From NCBI GenBank assembly GCA_023955635.1, contig JAMXHR010000016.1, positions 124,001-188,000 on the forward strand: a DNA stretch of 64,000 nucleotides. Reading direction: 5' to 3'. The translations under genes and the position numbers were made by a program. The notes beneath the pieces were generated by a model. It was not told where the DNA came from. It was given only the letters and a program-made list of their open reading frames with translations, and did not search any database. Source of the DNA: Methanosarcina sp. ERenArc_MAG2 (GTDB lineage Archaea; Halobacteriota; Methanosarcinia; Methanosarcinales; Methanosarcinaceae). This document shows positions 1-9,811 of the stretch, in pieces. Each line of letters begins with the position of its first letter. The stretch's first letter is position 1.

Positions 1-110
1 GCGTTGAGGAGTAGTTGGAGAGTAGATAAGCATTAAGAGTATCTTCACTGCTCTTCATTTATTTTCAGAGGACCTCAGCCTGAAAAGGATAGGTAATTTT
101 GAAACAAACC

Positions 111-438
111 CAATATATTTGTAACTGACTTTCCGCAGATGTCCTTTCAATTTTCATAATTTTTCCTGCTATCGTTTTTTCTGAAAACCGACTTGGTTAC
201 TCAAAATGTGTTTTTGAATTTTTTCCAAAACTTTCGACCTTTTGCCTTCATTTAGGACTTATAGCAGCCATTTTCTTAAGCTTCAGTAAAGATAATAACT
301 GCAAATTTTCGAATATTTCTCCAAAAACGATAACAGGAAAAATGTTATTTTTTTGAAGACATCTGCGGAAAGTCAGTTGTAAGATGTTTGTTAATCTTAC
401 TTGTATCGTAGCCTAACAAACATCTTACAAATATATTG
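111..438. repeat. Long imperfect palindromic element with nested hairpin
   Basis: A 21-base perfect inverted repeat lies at 123-143 and 358-378. The arms continue imperfectly inward to about 180 and 320. Directly outside the right arm is a second perfect 15-base inverted repeat (379-393 and 414-428). An outermost 13-base pair sits at 111-123 and 426-438. The structure looks like a MITE or decayed insertion sequence into which, or beside which, a second hairpin arose. The 3' end of the neighbouring glycosyltransferase gene reads into it and stops at 397, so the element may have replaced the original gene end. No transposase is visible inside. Confidence 0.7.
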
Positions 439-1456
439 TCCTAACCCGATATAGGTCGAAACTAAAAGCATTACGCCAAAAGGTAAAAAGGCCATATATT
501 CAGGTTTTTCAATTTGGTTTAGGGCAGCCTTAAAAATCTCAGTAGAAATTGGTTGTTTAAGCAACTTTTTTGCATTTTGCGTTTGTCCTTCATTTATGTA
601 ATTAACTGCACGTGTTACATTATCTGCATATCTATGAAGTTCATAATTATTTAATGCAATATCTGAAATATTTTTTACAGTATCAACTTTAGTCGATAAA
701 TGGTAATCTATTACCTTAAAAAATCTGCCTCATCTGTGCGCAAATTATTATATAAAAACCCTCCCTGCGTTTTGCTAATCCGATAATTCATCAATTTTTC
801 ATTTAAAACAGTAATGGAACCTTTTTCTAATATTCTCCACCACATATCTAAATCAGCAGATGTTCCAAATTTTTCTACGTTAAAAGGCGACAACTCCTTA
901 TATAATCCACCTCTAACCATAGCACTTGGGCATAATAGGAAATTTCCTTTTTTAATATTAAATTAATTATTTCAGAAAAACAGTAGGTTCCATTGTTTTT
1001 TAGTTCAACGGGTAATTTATATTCCCCAATAACTTCACCCTGCTCATTTATCTGGTTAGCCAATGTGAAAACAGCACCTATAGATGGATTCTCTTGAAAA
1101 GCTTGTACTTGTTTTTGCACCATCTCCTGCTTATACAAATCATCAGAATGAAATATAGCAATATAATCCCCAGTGGCTAATTCAATACACTTGCTGAAAT
1201 TCTTTTCTGCACCTATATTTACACTATTTTTATAAATAATTATTCTCGGATCAGTTAATTTTCCTATAAGATCTAAAGTATTATCTGTAGAAGCATTATC
1301 AACAATAATAATCTCTAAGTTTTGATATGTTTGATTGAGAATTGATTGAAGAGTACTTACTATTGTTTTTTCAGAATTGTATACAGGTATGCAGATGCTC
1401 ACTAGTGGCGGATTAGGCTGCTTATATACTGTTTGTTTACTACTTGAATTATTCAT
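397..1456 (-). CDS. Family 2 glycosyltransferase (two frameshifts)
   Basis: This is a GT-A fold glycosyltransferase, probably adding a sugar to a surface polysaccharide. The N-terminal part has the family signature: VSICIPVYNSEKT, then IIVDNASTDNT and a GDYIAIFHSDD nucleotide-sugar/metal site. The reading frame is broken twice, near 948-953 (A-run) and near 713-720 (T-run on the minus strand). One added base at each restores a 353-residue protein whose middle contains GNFLLCPSAMVRGG and whose end runs to 397. I chose the ATG at 1456 because AAGGTGGT lies just upstream; an earlier in-frame ATG at 1540 lacks such a site. It is the last gene of the polysaccharide cluster, and its 3' end lies inside a palindromic repeat. 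The frameshifts are probably sequence errors, but true decay cannot be excluded at a cluster edge. Confidence 0.72.
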
Positions 1457-1554
1457 ATATTTAATACCACCTTGATAACATATTGCAAAAGTAAATAATG
1501 CAATAGCATGTATGGCTTTAATCACTACTTTAAGTGACATCTATAAACCCAAAT

Positions 1555-3099
1555 TTATGATTTCGATGTTCGCATTAGTTTTGGGATATCCACAACTAAA
1601 TTGCGGACATCAAGAGGCATAATATACCATGATAATACAAGATAAATTGTGATGATGAAGATGTTTACTATGAATTTCATCCAAGTTACAGATACGTAGA
1701 GATATGTGAGGATAACCAGAATTAAACAAGGTAACATAACCCAAATAGCATGCGTTACAATAGATTTGAAATAAAGTTTAACTTTTCCTGCCGTTTGGTA
1801 ACGGATATCCAGTGGCAAAAGCCAAAAAGAAGTCATTAAAGTGCCAAGGAATGTGCCAAGAGCAACTCCACCAATACCAAGTTTTTTAACCAGTATTAAA
1901 GAAATCCCTAAATTGAATACTGCCTCCAGTGCACCAATAATAACCACATTTTTGTTGCGGTTTAATCCGTTGAGCAGCATAACATATGTATTTACTAGAG
2001 AGAGCATATAGCCATATCCACCAAGTGCGATAATTACAACAAGCCCACTATAACCAGCAGGGCCTACCCACAAGGTAATGAACTCTTGGACAAAGGCAAT
2101 GCCGCCTATCCATAATAACCCTCCAAGGATTACTAGTAACTGACAAGTACAATTACAAGTCTGTTGTATCCATGCCCAATCCTCCGATGAAACAGCGTGA
2201 GCATGCATTGGCCAGAGCACAAGATTTCCCGCAGTGATTATTGAGAAGCCCATAGTAAATAATTGATAGGTTATCGCATATGAGGTAACTGCCAGTGGAC
2301 CTAGATAGTGGCTAATAATCAGGTTGTCCGTGTTATATATGACGAGAACAGCGATACCCATAAGAAAAAAACGGATTCCACTGGTAAATATTAGCTGGCA
2401 GGATGGCGATGTATTAGTTGATTGTTCGAAAAGGCGGGGACGAATATCTGGATGAGTCGAAAATAGATGTATACCACTTATAACCCCTACGCTGAGGGCT
2501 CCAAATCCTGTGAAGAGAGCAAGTGTCACCAAGTTACCTTTTATTAGAATTGTAACGATCAAGGATACTAAACGCACCGCGGCGCTTAAGCTATCATATA
2601 TCTGGGTCCAGTAAATCTCTTGAAGGCCCGAAAAGGTGGGACCAAACACAATGACCGGAAATTGAATAAAATACAAAATAATTAAAAAAAATGTCGTCTT
2701 TGTTGCCTCACCTTGTAGATCTGAAGGGACCTTTCCGAGGATGGCAATCCAACCAGGAAATAAATACGAAACACAAACCGTCAATGTAATAAAAATAATG
2801 CCTATTGCAGTCAATAAACCTATAGATCGACGCAGGATAATACGTTGATCAAATGGATCATGAAATTGACCAATAAGTGTCAATACGGCTGCCCCAATCC
2901 CAAAGTTGGAAAGACTTAGATAGGCAAAAATTGAAGAGATAACTATCCATATTCCATATCTAAGCGGTCCAAAGTAATGCAGTCCAATAGGTACAGATAT
3001 AATCCCAATAATACTGGAAACAGCAAGTTTCCCATAGATAGCTCCAGTTCCAAGTAGGAATATTTTTTTACGACTTTTACAGAGTTTCTCGTTTGTCAT
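1555..3099 (-). CDS. Wzx-like oligosaccharide flippase
   Basis: A 514-residue integral membrane protein of the polysaccharide transporter (MATE/MOP superfamily) type. Hydrophobic segments recur over the whole length, starting near residue 20 (TGAIYGKLAVSSIIGIISVP) and ending near residue 490. About 12-14 helices are expected. This family flips lipid-linked oligosaccharides across the cytoplasmic membrane. It starts 7 bases downstream of the preceding glycosyltransferase gene and is surrounded by sugar-nucleotide and transferase genes, which supports export of the glycan made by this cluster. The exact substrate cannot be read from sequence. The frame is intact. Confidence 0.85.
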   Translation of the reverse strand: MTNEKLCKSRKKIFLLGTGAIYGKLAVSSIIGIISVPIGLHYFGPLRYGIWIVISSIFAYLSLSNFGIGAAVLTLIGQFHDPFDQRIILRRSIGLLTAIGIIFITLTVCVSYLFPGWIAILGKVPSDLQGEATKTTFFLIILYFIQFPVIVFGPTFSGLQEIYWTQIYDSLSAAVRLVSLIVTILIKGNLVTLALFTGFGALSVGVISGIHLFSTHPDIRPRLFEQSTNTSPSCQLIFTSGIRFFLMGIAVLVIYNTDNLIISHYLGPLAVTSYAITYQLFTMGFSIITAGNLVLWPMHAHAVSSEDWAWIQQTCNCTCQLLVILGGLLWIGGIAFVQEFITLWVGPAGYSGLVVIIALGGYGYMLSLVNTYVMLLNGLNRNKNVVIIGALEAVFNLGISLILVKKLGIGGVALGTFLGTLMTSFWLLPLDIRYQTAGKVKLYFKSIVTHAIWVMLPCLILVILTYLYVSVTWMKFIVNIFIITIYLVLSWYIMPLDVRNLVVDIPKLMRTSKS

Positions 3100-3106
3100 T
3101 TCTAGC

Positions 3107-4144
3107 CTACGCTCCCAACTTCTTTTTCACACTCTCGTAAGCACGCTCCGCGACTGGTTTCACGCTTGGAGTAGTACAAACTTTCCAGAAAGCTCTATGT
3201 ACACTGCCCGGTAAAAGCAGCAAGGGGAAACTTAATGACCAGAAGGAAGGAGATGAATGAAATCGAGTAACCATCTCTTTAAGAAGAAAATAATTTACCG
3301 AAAGACCATTTACTTTTTCGCTGAAGATAGTCAATGGCATATTTTTAAGAATTGGATCTAGTATCCTCTTTACAGTAACCTCTTTGTATCCATATTCAGG
3401 AAGTGATTTGATGATATCAAAAAGTGTAATTATCATTTTTAAAAATTTTCCATTTTCATGCCAGCGGGTAGTCCCTCCTCTAAATAGGGAATATGGCGTA
3501 GAGATGCAATAAGATGGATGGCCTGGTAGCAGATGAAAAAGTGTAGCAAGATGTAACCAGCCTGTACCTTCGTAACGCCTTTTATCTACTGAGAGCCATA
3601 GATCTCGACGTACGATACTGGACGGTATAAGGGCAGCTGTTGCTCCTACTTTTTGAAAAAAGCTATCAGCTTTATCAAATAAAATATCTCTCTCAATGTC
3701 TAAAACTTTTTCTTCTGAGCATTTGTCAAAATTTCTATTAAACATTTTGCAATTCATAAAGATGACGGCTAGTTTAGGGTTCTCTTTCAATACATCGAGA
3801 ACTTTTCGAACCCCTCCATTAGCCATTTTATCATCATCACCCAAGAACCAAACATATTCACCCATTGACCGTCTGACAGCCAAGTCAAAATTTTTATCTA
3901 CACCCAAATTCTCTTCATTATGAAAATATTTGATAAATGGATATTTACTCTGATATTCTCTTATTATTTTGGGTGTTCCGTCAGTAGATGCGTTATCAGA
4001 AATTACTATTTCTACTTCTTCATTAATATTTTCAATCTGAAGTATGGCACTGTCTAAATTTTCTTGAATATACAGAGCCCCATTATATGTTGGAATTGCA
4101 ATTGAGAGTTTCATATTCTTATTATTAAGATTTTCAGACATCAT
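3107..4144 (-). CDS. Family 2 glycosyltransferase
   Basis: A 345-residue GT2 enzyme. Visible motifs are LSIAIPTYNGALYIQENLD near residue 13, VIVISDNASTDGT-type residues near 46-56, and GEYVWFLGDDDKM near 95-107, the DxD-like metal site. The C-terminal part is a helical tail without clear membrane segments. The start codon overlaps the stop of the upstream GT10 gene (ATGA type), so the two are translationally coupled. It probably transfers one of the sugars made by the cluster; donor and acceptor are unknown. Confidence 0.86.
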   Translation of the reverse strand: MMSENLNNKNMKLSIAIPTYNGALYIQENLDSAILQIENINEEVEIVISDNASTDGTPKIIREYQSKYPFIKYFHNEENLGVDKNFDLAVRRSMGEYVWFLGDDDKMANGGVRKVLDVLKENPKLAVIFMNCKMFNRNFDKCSEEKVLDIERDILFDKADSFFQKVGATAALIPSSIVRRDLWLSVDKRRYEGTGWLHLATLFHLLPGHPSYCISTPYSLFRGGTTRWHENGKFLKMIITLFDIIKSLPEYGYKEVTVKRILDPILKNMPLTIFSEKVNGLSVNYFLLKEMVTRFHSSPSFWSLSFPLLLLPGSVHRAFWKVCTTPSVKPVAERAYESVKKKLGA

Positions 4145-5202
4145 TTTTCCCCTACAATTTCATTAACAATCGTCTTAGCAAAACATTCCGCACTGAACGA
4201 ATGGATTCTATCTCCCTCAACAAAATCCTTTATTGCACCAAGATAATTCAAATATTCACTATCAGGCATATTCCTAAGATAACTATAAAGCTCCTCGTAG
4301 GTCCTAAATTTTTTCTTATCTATAAATGTATCTGCTGGAATCTGTTCGTTTATATTTGGTGCACCCCAATAAACAGGCACACATCCCGCAAAAAAACAAT
4401 CAAATATCTTTTCGGTAATATATCCAGAAATATCACGAGCATTTTCATAACAAATTGCAAATTTATATTTCTGCAACACTTCTCTTTTTAATTTTATTAT
4501 TCCTTTGTATGAAGGATATTTCGGCCTCAATAATCTGGTTAAAGGTTTGATGTAATTAAGCGATGAAAGTGGTTTTTTAAAACAATATTTATCCCAACCT
4601 ACGCCGTACAAATCAAAATCCTCGGGGTGGTTTTGCTCAAACCAGCGAATTGCTTTTATTCTTTCGGTGTATAATTCCAGTGGGTGGGAGTTGAATTTAT
4701 GTCCTGCTATCATAGTGCAAAGTCTAATTTTTTTAGAAATATCAAAATCTAAATTTATTGGAATTTTATTTGGCCAATAATATTTTGAATATTTATCCTC
4801 ATTTACCAAATCATCATTCCACGTAAAAATCTTTTTAAAATACTGATGATTTTTTGCATCCCAGTTGTCTGATCTTATAACTTCAGATTCAAAAGCTAAT
4901 AAATATAAGTTTTTAAATTTATCATCAACAAGTTGTCTAAAATATCTATTTTTAAAAGTAGGAAAGTCGAGGAATACCACCGCATCAAAACTTTTAACAT
5001 CATCCATGTCGATTGTATTTATTCTATGGCCATTGGTCACCAAATACTCTCCCAAGTAAACAAAAGGATATAGTAAATCATCACCTATTGGCGCATTTGG
5101 GTCATTAAACATTCTATTGTTATTGAAAATTTTGTTATAATTATAAAATCCAATGTAGATCTTATATACCCCCTCTAATTTTATCCTGAGCTCATTCCCC
5201 AA
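4141..5202 (-). CDS. Family 10 (fucosyltransferase-like) glycosyltransferase
   Basis: A 353-residue protein whose C-terminal third carries the alpha-1,3-fucosyltransferase (GT10) signature: FAICYENARDISGYITEKIF followed by FAGCVPVYWGAPN, near residues 250-290. GT10 enzymes use GDP-L-fucose. This cluster also encodes Gmd, a fucose-synthase-like reductase and a ColD-like dehydratase, so the donor may be GDP-L-fucose or its 3-deoxy analogue GDP-L-colitose. No signal peptide is seen, which fits a cytoplasmic enzyme working on a lipid-linked precursor. Its stop overlaps the start of the next GT2 gene. The start is uncertain by several codons because no strong ribosome-binding site is evident. Confidence 0.82.
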   Translation of the reverse strand: MGNELRIKLEGVYKIYIGFYNYNKIFNNNRMFNDPNAPIGDDLLYPFVYLGEYLVTNGHRINTIDMDDVKSFDAVVFLDFPTFKNRYFRQLVDDKFKNLYLLAFESEVIRSDNWDAKNHQYFKKIFTWNDDLVNEDKYSKYYWPNKIPINLDFDISKKIRLCTMIAGHKFNSHPLELYTERIKAIRWFEQNHPEDFDLYGVGWDKYCFKKPLSSLNYIKPLTRLLRPKYPSYKGIIKLKREVLQKYKFAICYENARDISGYITEKIFDCFFAGCVPVYWGAPNINEQIPADTFIDKKKFRTYEELYSYLRNMPDSEYLNYLGAIKDFVEGDRIHSFSAECFAKTIVNEIVGEK

Positions 5203-5378
5203 AGACTCTGCTCCAAAACTCGCGATTTTTCCAACAAAATTCCTATATATAGCGTAAAAAATAGCACTTTTTGGTGTTTAGAATCTTAACCGAATCCAAA
5301 TAAATATTCATCATCTCCATGAATATTGGTGAAGAGGTCTATTCTCTTTGTAATTCTTTGGTCTAATTATCAGCTGAA

Positions 5379-5400
5379 TACCCCAGCTTTCTGCGGGGTA
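5379..5400. other. Hairpin between transferase and methyltransferase genes
   Basis: TACCCC and GGGGTA form a 6-base stem around a 10-base loop within the 291-base gap between the methyltransferase and GT10 genes. It may be an RNA hairpin affecting processing within the cluster transcript. No poly-T tract follows on the transcribed strand, so I do not call it a terminator. Confidence 0.35.
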
Positions 5401-5493
5401 CTCTAGCGTAACTTTGATTTTTTTATGATCATAGATAAAATCTGAAGACCACAAACTAATAAAAAGTCTCGAAATTTTCGAAATTCTGATAAA

Positions 5494-6393
5494 TTAATAT
5501 TTTCCAACATACAATAAATTATTCTTATGTCTTAGGTTGTATGCTATATCATATATATAATATGGTATCATACCTTTTCGATGTAACTTCGTTAATACTT
5601 GGGAGATAATTGATCTTTTAGTTGATTGTTTATTTCCATCACAATTAACATAAATTGATTTTGTGTATATGCTTTGAATAGGTTTTTTAACAATAGTTAC
5701 ATGTTCTCTTTTTTTGCAGAATAAAATACTTCCACACAATCATCTGTCTTTAGTGGATATTCCCTGCCAAACCCGCAATATCTATACACAGGTTTCTTTT
5801 GTGTATAATTTCTTGAATTACATCTCATAAGATAACAGTTCAATGTCTCAAAACCATTACATTCAAAATAGTCAAAAAATAGAGTGGGGCTAAAAGAGTA
5901 AAAACCATGGTCTATTGCTCCAGAGGAAGGTAATATTAGTATAACTATTCCGTCTATTTTTAACATCTTTATTATATTCTCAAGCGCAGTTGGAACATCA
6001 TACACATGTTCAAGAGTGCCAACATCAATTATTATGTCAAATCTTTCTCTATATTCTTCTCTTATAGGATTATTTAAATCAATAATAAAGTCAGGGTTTT
6101 CATAGCTATAAACATCAGATGCATATACATGATCAGCCCCTAACAATGTTAAGATAGTTTGTGCATTAGTATTTTTTTTGTAATGTATTATTATCCCACG
6201 AAGGTATTTTATTTTTAGTATTAAAATTATTAGGTAAATCAGTTACTTTTACATTATTATTATTATATATCTTAGTTACTTCATCATAAGTCGCATATAC
6301 GGCTTGTTGGCCAAGTGTTAATACCTCACCATGGATTGGATAATTTTTTTGTTCCATTGCCAATATATTCAAATGTCTTGGTAATATACCCAT
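5494..6393 (-). CDS. SAM-dependent methyltransferase (two frameshifts)
   Basis: Three overlapping pieces join into one class I methyltransferase of about 300 residues. The middle piece has the SAM-fold core: ADHVYASDVYSYE, then FDIIIDVGTLEHVYD (post-motif acidic loop), then MLKIDGIVILILPSSG. Frame breaks lie in an A8 run at 6172-6179 and an A7 run at 5708-5714 (minus strand). The second is repaired by one added base. The first needs one removed or two added. The family methylates sugars, lipids or small molecules; in this cluster O-methylation of a glycan sugar is the simplest idea, which is inference. Both breaks are in homopolymers and are probably sequence errors, though phase-variable slippage is a formal alternative. 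Confidence 0.7.
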
Positions 6394-6466
6394 AAATACA
6401 CCCCTAAATATTCGTTTTTCATCATTAACGGTTGATGTTTTTAAATACCTAAATATAACTTATGCG

Positions 6467-6487
6467 ATTGCCTGCAAGGCAGGCAAT
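6467..6487. other. Perfect hairpin with T tract
   Basis: ATTGCCTGC and its reverse complement form a 9-base stem with a 3-base loop, followed on the plus strand by TTTTT. It lies upstream of the methyltransferase start in the gap after the RfbH gene. On the minus (transcribed) strand the run would be A, so it does not look like a terminator for the cluster. Confidence 0.4.
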
Positions 6488-6511
6488 TTTTGAGTTTCCA
6501 TAATCTTTACA

Positions 6512-6634
6512 CTAAGGAATGATTCAAATATAATATCAAGGATTTTTTTCACCATAAATGATTATTTGGGGGAATGAAACTACAGAGCAATTCCCGAACT
6601 GAAAATTTGAAGTTATATGTTTATCATTCCTAAG
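6512..6634. mobile_element. 123-bp MITE-like element in CTAAG repeats (copy A)
   Basis: A 113-base core (6517-6629) is flanked on both sides by direct CTAAG. The core ends form an inverted repeat (GAATGAT and ATCATTC). A second copy of identical length lies at 46454-46576 in the other orientation with high identity. Part of the core matches the 3' end of the ISAzo13-type transposase at 32024-33238: the translated pieces NDYLG and RAIPELK correspond to DDYLGK and RAIPQVK. It is thus a non-autonomous derivative of that element or its relative. Confidence 0.75.
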
Positions 6635-6917
6635 TATTTGTAACGAAAGAGAATTTTTATTATTTTCTGGATTTTTGATTGATTGCGGGCAAACGTTAGC
6701 CGAATAAATGCTCAATTTTGACGATCTCATAAAATATTAAAAAGTCTCTCATTGGTCATCGGTTAAGGAATTTTCTTGCCTGAAAGCTATCGATTTTGCA
6801 CCTTAAGCCTGATTAAACTTTGGCCATTTTATATGAAATCGATACCTTGTTCCAGTCCACCATATGTTAAAATTTATAACAACTGTTGTGAAAATTGAGG
6901 CATTTTGTCACGATTCC

Positions 6918-8258
6918 TCACTTAACCGAAGACGCATGGAAAATCTCTAGATTCTTTATGAAATCATCAAATACCTTTACCATATATGCAATCATTTTTC
7001 TTGTCAAACCTGGATAAACTCCAATCCAAAAAGTATCATTCATAATACGATCCGTATTCAGGAGATTTTCAGAAATCTGGTACTCTACATCCTTGAAACT
7101 TGGATGGCGAATGATGTTACCTGCGAACAGCATTCGGGTGGCAATATTATTTTTTTCCAAGTGTTTTACGAGATCATCTCTATTAAATCCCGCATTTTCA
7201 CGAACCGTTAATATGAATCCAAACCAGCTTGGATCTGCCTTTGGTTCTGTTTCGGGTAAGATAAAATATTTCTCGTATTTTTTTAGTCCATCATATAAAA
7301 GTTCAAAATTTTTCTTCCTTGCCTGAATAAATGAGGGCAATTTTCTAAGTTGTTCAACCCCAACGGCTGCTTGCATATCAGTAACTTTTAGATTATAGCC
7401 AATGTGGGAATAAGTATATTTGTGGTCATATCCGTAAGGTAGCTCTCCCAATTGCATTTCAAATCGTTTACCACAGCTATTGTCACATCCAGGTCCACAC
7501 CAGCAGTCTCGTCCCCAATCTCTGAAAGATTCTATGAGCTTTTTTAACTGCATATCATTTGTGACTAACGCGCCACCTTCACCCATTGTAATATGGTGTG
7601 GTGGATAAAAACTAAAAGTCGATATATGACCAAAGGTTCCTGTGAATTTCCCATTATATTTCGATCCCAGTGCATCACAGTTATCTTCAATTACCCAGAG
7701 GTTGTATTTTTCAGCAATTTCCATTACTGTGTCTAGATTGAATGGATTCCCCAGTGTATGCGCAATAAAAATAGCTTTTGTTTTATCCGAAATTGCAGCT
7801 TCGATTTTATCATACTGAATATTATAGGTACCAAGAGTCACATCCATAAAAACTGGGATGAGATTATTTTGTATAATTGGATTTACTGTGGTAGGAAATG
7901 CTGCAGCTACCGTGATTACTTCATCACCTGGTTTCAATTGCTTATCTCCGAGTTTAGGCGAAGTTAATGCAGATATGGCCAATAAATTGGCAGAAGACCC
8001 TGAATTTGTTAGTAAACAATGTTTAACCCCTAAAAAATCTGCAAATTCTACCTCGAATTGTTTAGCAAACCGTCCGGCAGTTAACCAGAAATCAAGTGCC
8101 GAATCGACAAGACTTATCATTTCGTTCTCATCATAAACCCTTCCAGAATAAGGTATTTTTGATTTTCCCGGCACAAACTCATTTTTTTGATGAGTTAGTA
8201 AATAATATTCTTTGACTTTGTCAAAGATCTCCGCTCTTAGATCTTTCTGATTTTTCAT
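6918..8258 (-). CDS. rfbH: CDP-4-dehydro-6-deoxyglucose 3-dehydratase (RfbH/DdhC-like)
   Basis: An aspartate-aminotransferase-fold PLP enzyme of about 446 residues. RfbH/E1 removes the C3 hydroxyl of CDP-4-keto-6-deoxyglucose, the key step to 3,6-dideoxyhexoses. Two diagnostic features are visible: the usual PLP-binding lysine is replaced by histidine in [14 protein letters not shown], and a cysteine cluster [15 protein letters not shown] near residues 252-266 matches the [2Fe-2S] site of E1. I prefer the ATG at 8258 because AAGGG lies 6 bases upstream; an ATG two codons earlier overlaps that site. The electron-transfer partner (DdhD/RfbI, E3) is not in this window, so another ferredoxin-type protein must serve. 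It lies downstream of the other CDP-sugar genes, separated by the acyltransferase. Confidence 0.92.
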   Translation of the reverse strand: MKNQKDLRAEIFDKVKEYYLLTHQKNEFVPGKSKIPYSGRVYDENEMISLVDSALDFWLTAGRFAKQFEVEFADFLGVKHCLLTNSGSSANLLAISALTSPKLGDKQLKPGDEVITVAAAFPTTVNPIIQNNLIPVFMDVTLGTYNIQYDKIEAAISDKTKAIFIAHTLGNPFNLDTVMEIAEKYNLWVIEDNCDALGSKYNGKFTGTFGHISTFSFYPPHHITMGEGGALVTNDMQLKKLIESFRDWGRDCWCGPGCDNSCGKRFEMQLGELPYGYDHKYTYSHIGYNLKVTDMQAAVGVEQLRKLPSFIQARKKNFELLYDGLKKYEKYFILPETEPKADPSWFGFILTVRENAGFNRDDLVKHLEKNNIATRMLFAGNIIRHPSFKDVEYQISENLLNTDRIMNDTFWIGVYPGLTRKMIAYMVKVFDDFIKNLEIFHASSVK

Positions 8259-8454
8259 CGTCATCCCTTATATGAGAATAACAGATTTAGGTATTAATTA
8301 ACAAGCTTTGTAGATATTTAACCATTTTGTATCCTCTTCAAATTGAGTGGAAAGCTTTTCACTTTAAACTCAATGCACTTCCTTCTCTTATGAGTTGAGC
8401 AAGAGATTTCATCTCAAATATGCGTTTATGTCCATTTAGAGCGAACCTATTAAT

Positions 8455-9606
8455 TTACAAGCTTTTTGAAACGTGTCCTAAAATCCTCAAAACCCATAGA
8501 TGAGCCTTTTTTCCTACCAGGAAAGGGAAATAGTTGTTAATAATGAAAATTACAGGTATCAGGAAAAGAAGGTTCAGCGCCGTTAAGCTTAATGCAAAAG
8601 CAGCATTGGAAATGATGTATTCGGGATCGATCCCGAAACTCATAATTGCAAGTTGTTTCAGGACATTCATTAGAGGTAAATGAAGCGCTAGCACAATGAG
8701 GCAGTTTCTTCCGTAATACTCAAGCACCTTTGAACTCCCGATTTTTCTGAAAAGATAAATAAAGGCAAATGTTCCTAAGAAAGCAAAGAAGTAAAACGAA
8801 AAGAAAGCTCCATTAAAATTCAGTATGCTGACAGGTGCTCTTGGAAACTCGAGTAGGTATTCAAAATAAAGAAGGTTCACAAGTATAAGAAACCCGAGTA
8901 AAAATTTCTCATTCCTAATAATATTTTCTATGAGCCTCGAGCTTGACTCAAGACTAGAAACAGATCCGGACTTTTCTCCTACCTCTGTGAATTTTCTTAA
9001 GAGATTGCCAGCTCCGTAAAAGACCACTGTAGTGAGGGCTGTATCAGCGTTCCAGGGCAGTTTGAAAGGCACATATACAGAATAAAGGTACCCAAGAATT
9101 CCAGATGCAATAAGCAAGAGTATAAGTTTTATTGTTTCTCCTGAATACTTTTTCGCAAATCCATAAAAGAGAAGCTCAGTTACGAAAAGACAGGGCAGGA
9201 ACCATAGCGCTGGATTATAAGAGATCAGGGGGACCAGTGCATATAGGATGGAATAAACGCAGTAAAGAGCACTGGCTTTAAAAAAAGTAATATCTGTGAC
9301 TCCTGGATGGTATACTGTATCCACTAAAAAGTAAAACAGGCAGGTAAGCACTGCAAAACAGAAGTAAGGCACGATAAGAGACCTGAATCTCCCTTTTACA
9401 AAATTTGCAGCGGATCCTGCATATTTTCCAAAGTCAAACAGAAAGCCGGAAATAAAAAAGAAAAGTGGCATATGAAATGAATATATGTAATTATTAAGTG
9501 CTAACGGTAAGCTATGGTGCGCAAAAACCACAAGCATAATTCCAATTCCTTTTAAAGCATCAATCCAGCGAAGTCTCATCTCAAACCAAAACCCAAACGT
9601 TGTCAT
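8455..9606 (-). CDS. Acyltransferase family 3 membrane protein
   Basis: A 383-residue multi-pass protein. The N-terminus RWIDALKGIGIMLVVFAHH and the following YSFHMPLFFFISGFLF are the signature of acyltransferase-3 (OafA/fucose 4-O-acetylase type) enzymes. About ten hydrophobic segments follow. These proteins transfer acetyl or other acyl groups onto surface glycans or lipids. Placed between the CDP-sugar reductase and dehydratase genes, it probably decorates the polysaccharide. The second methionine (MRLRW) is an equally good start. Confidence 0.88.
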   Translation of the reverse strand: MTTFGFWFEMRLRWIDALKGIGIMLVVFAHHSLPLALNNYIYSFHMPLFFFISGFLFDFGKYAGSAANFVKGRFRSLIVPYFCFAVLTCLFYFLVDTVYHPGVTDITFFKASALYCVYSILYALVPLISYNPALWFLPCLFVTELLFYGFAKKYSGETIKLILLLIASGILGYLYSVYVPFKLPWNADTALTTVVFYGAGNLLRKFTEVGEKSGSVSSLESSSRLIENIIRNEKFLLGFLILVNLLYFEYLLEFPRAPVSILNFNGAFFSFYFFAFLGTFAFIYLFRKIGSSKVLEYYGRNCLIVLALHLPLMNVLKQLAIMSFGIDPEYIISNAAFALSLTALNLLFLIPVIFIINNYFPFLVGKKAHLWVLRILGHVSKSL

Positions 9607-9682
9607 TTATGCATATTACAGTAAAATTACTTCAAATGGAAAAGATAGCGTTTCCGCAATTCGTAATATAGCTTCTTGTCGC

Positions 9683-9699
9683 ACCTGCCGAAAGCAGGT
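9683..9699. other. Small hairpin
   Basis: ACCTGC, a CGAAA loop and GCAGGT form a short stem-loop in the 205-base gap between the SDR and acyltransferase genes. It shares its GCAGG stem with the hairpin at 6467-6487, so both may be remnants of the same small repeat. Confidence 0.3.
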
Positions 9700-9811
9700 T
9701 ATTACCAAGCTTTGCAGGCATTTAATCCAATTTTTCTATATTTTCTTTCAATATTTAAATATAAGATTATAGTAAAAATGCTACTTTGTAGAGAACATAT
9801 GGGAAGACCGA

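Noticed and set aside
397..6393. Phase variation of glycan genes by homopolymer slippage
   Set aside because: Considered because several glycan genes have run-length frameshifts, but the same kind of break hits leuS, dys and other housekeeping genes, so sequence error explains all of them more simply.
6536..6730. 64-codon minus-strand frame
   Set aside because: It lies largely inside the MITE-like element and reads antisense to its transposase-derived part.
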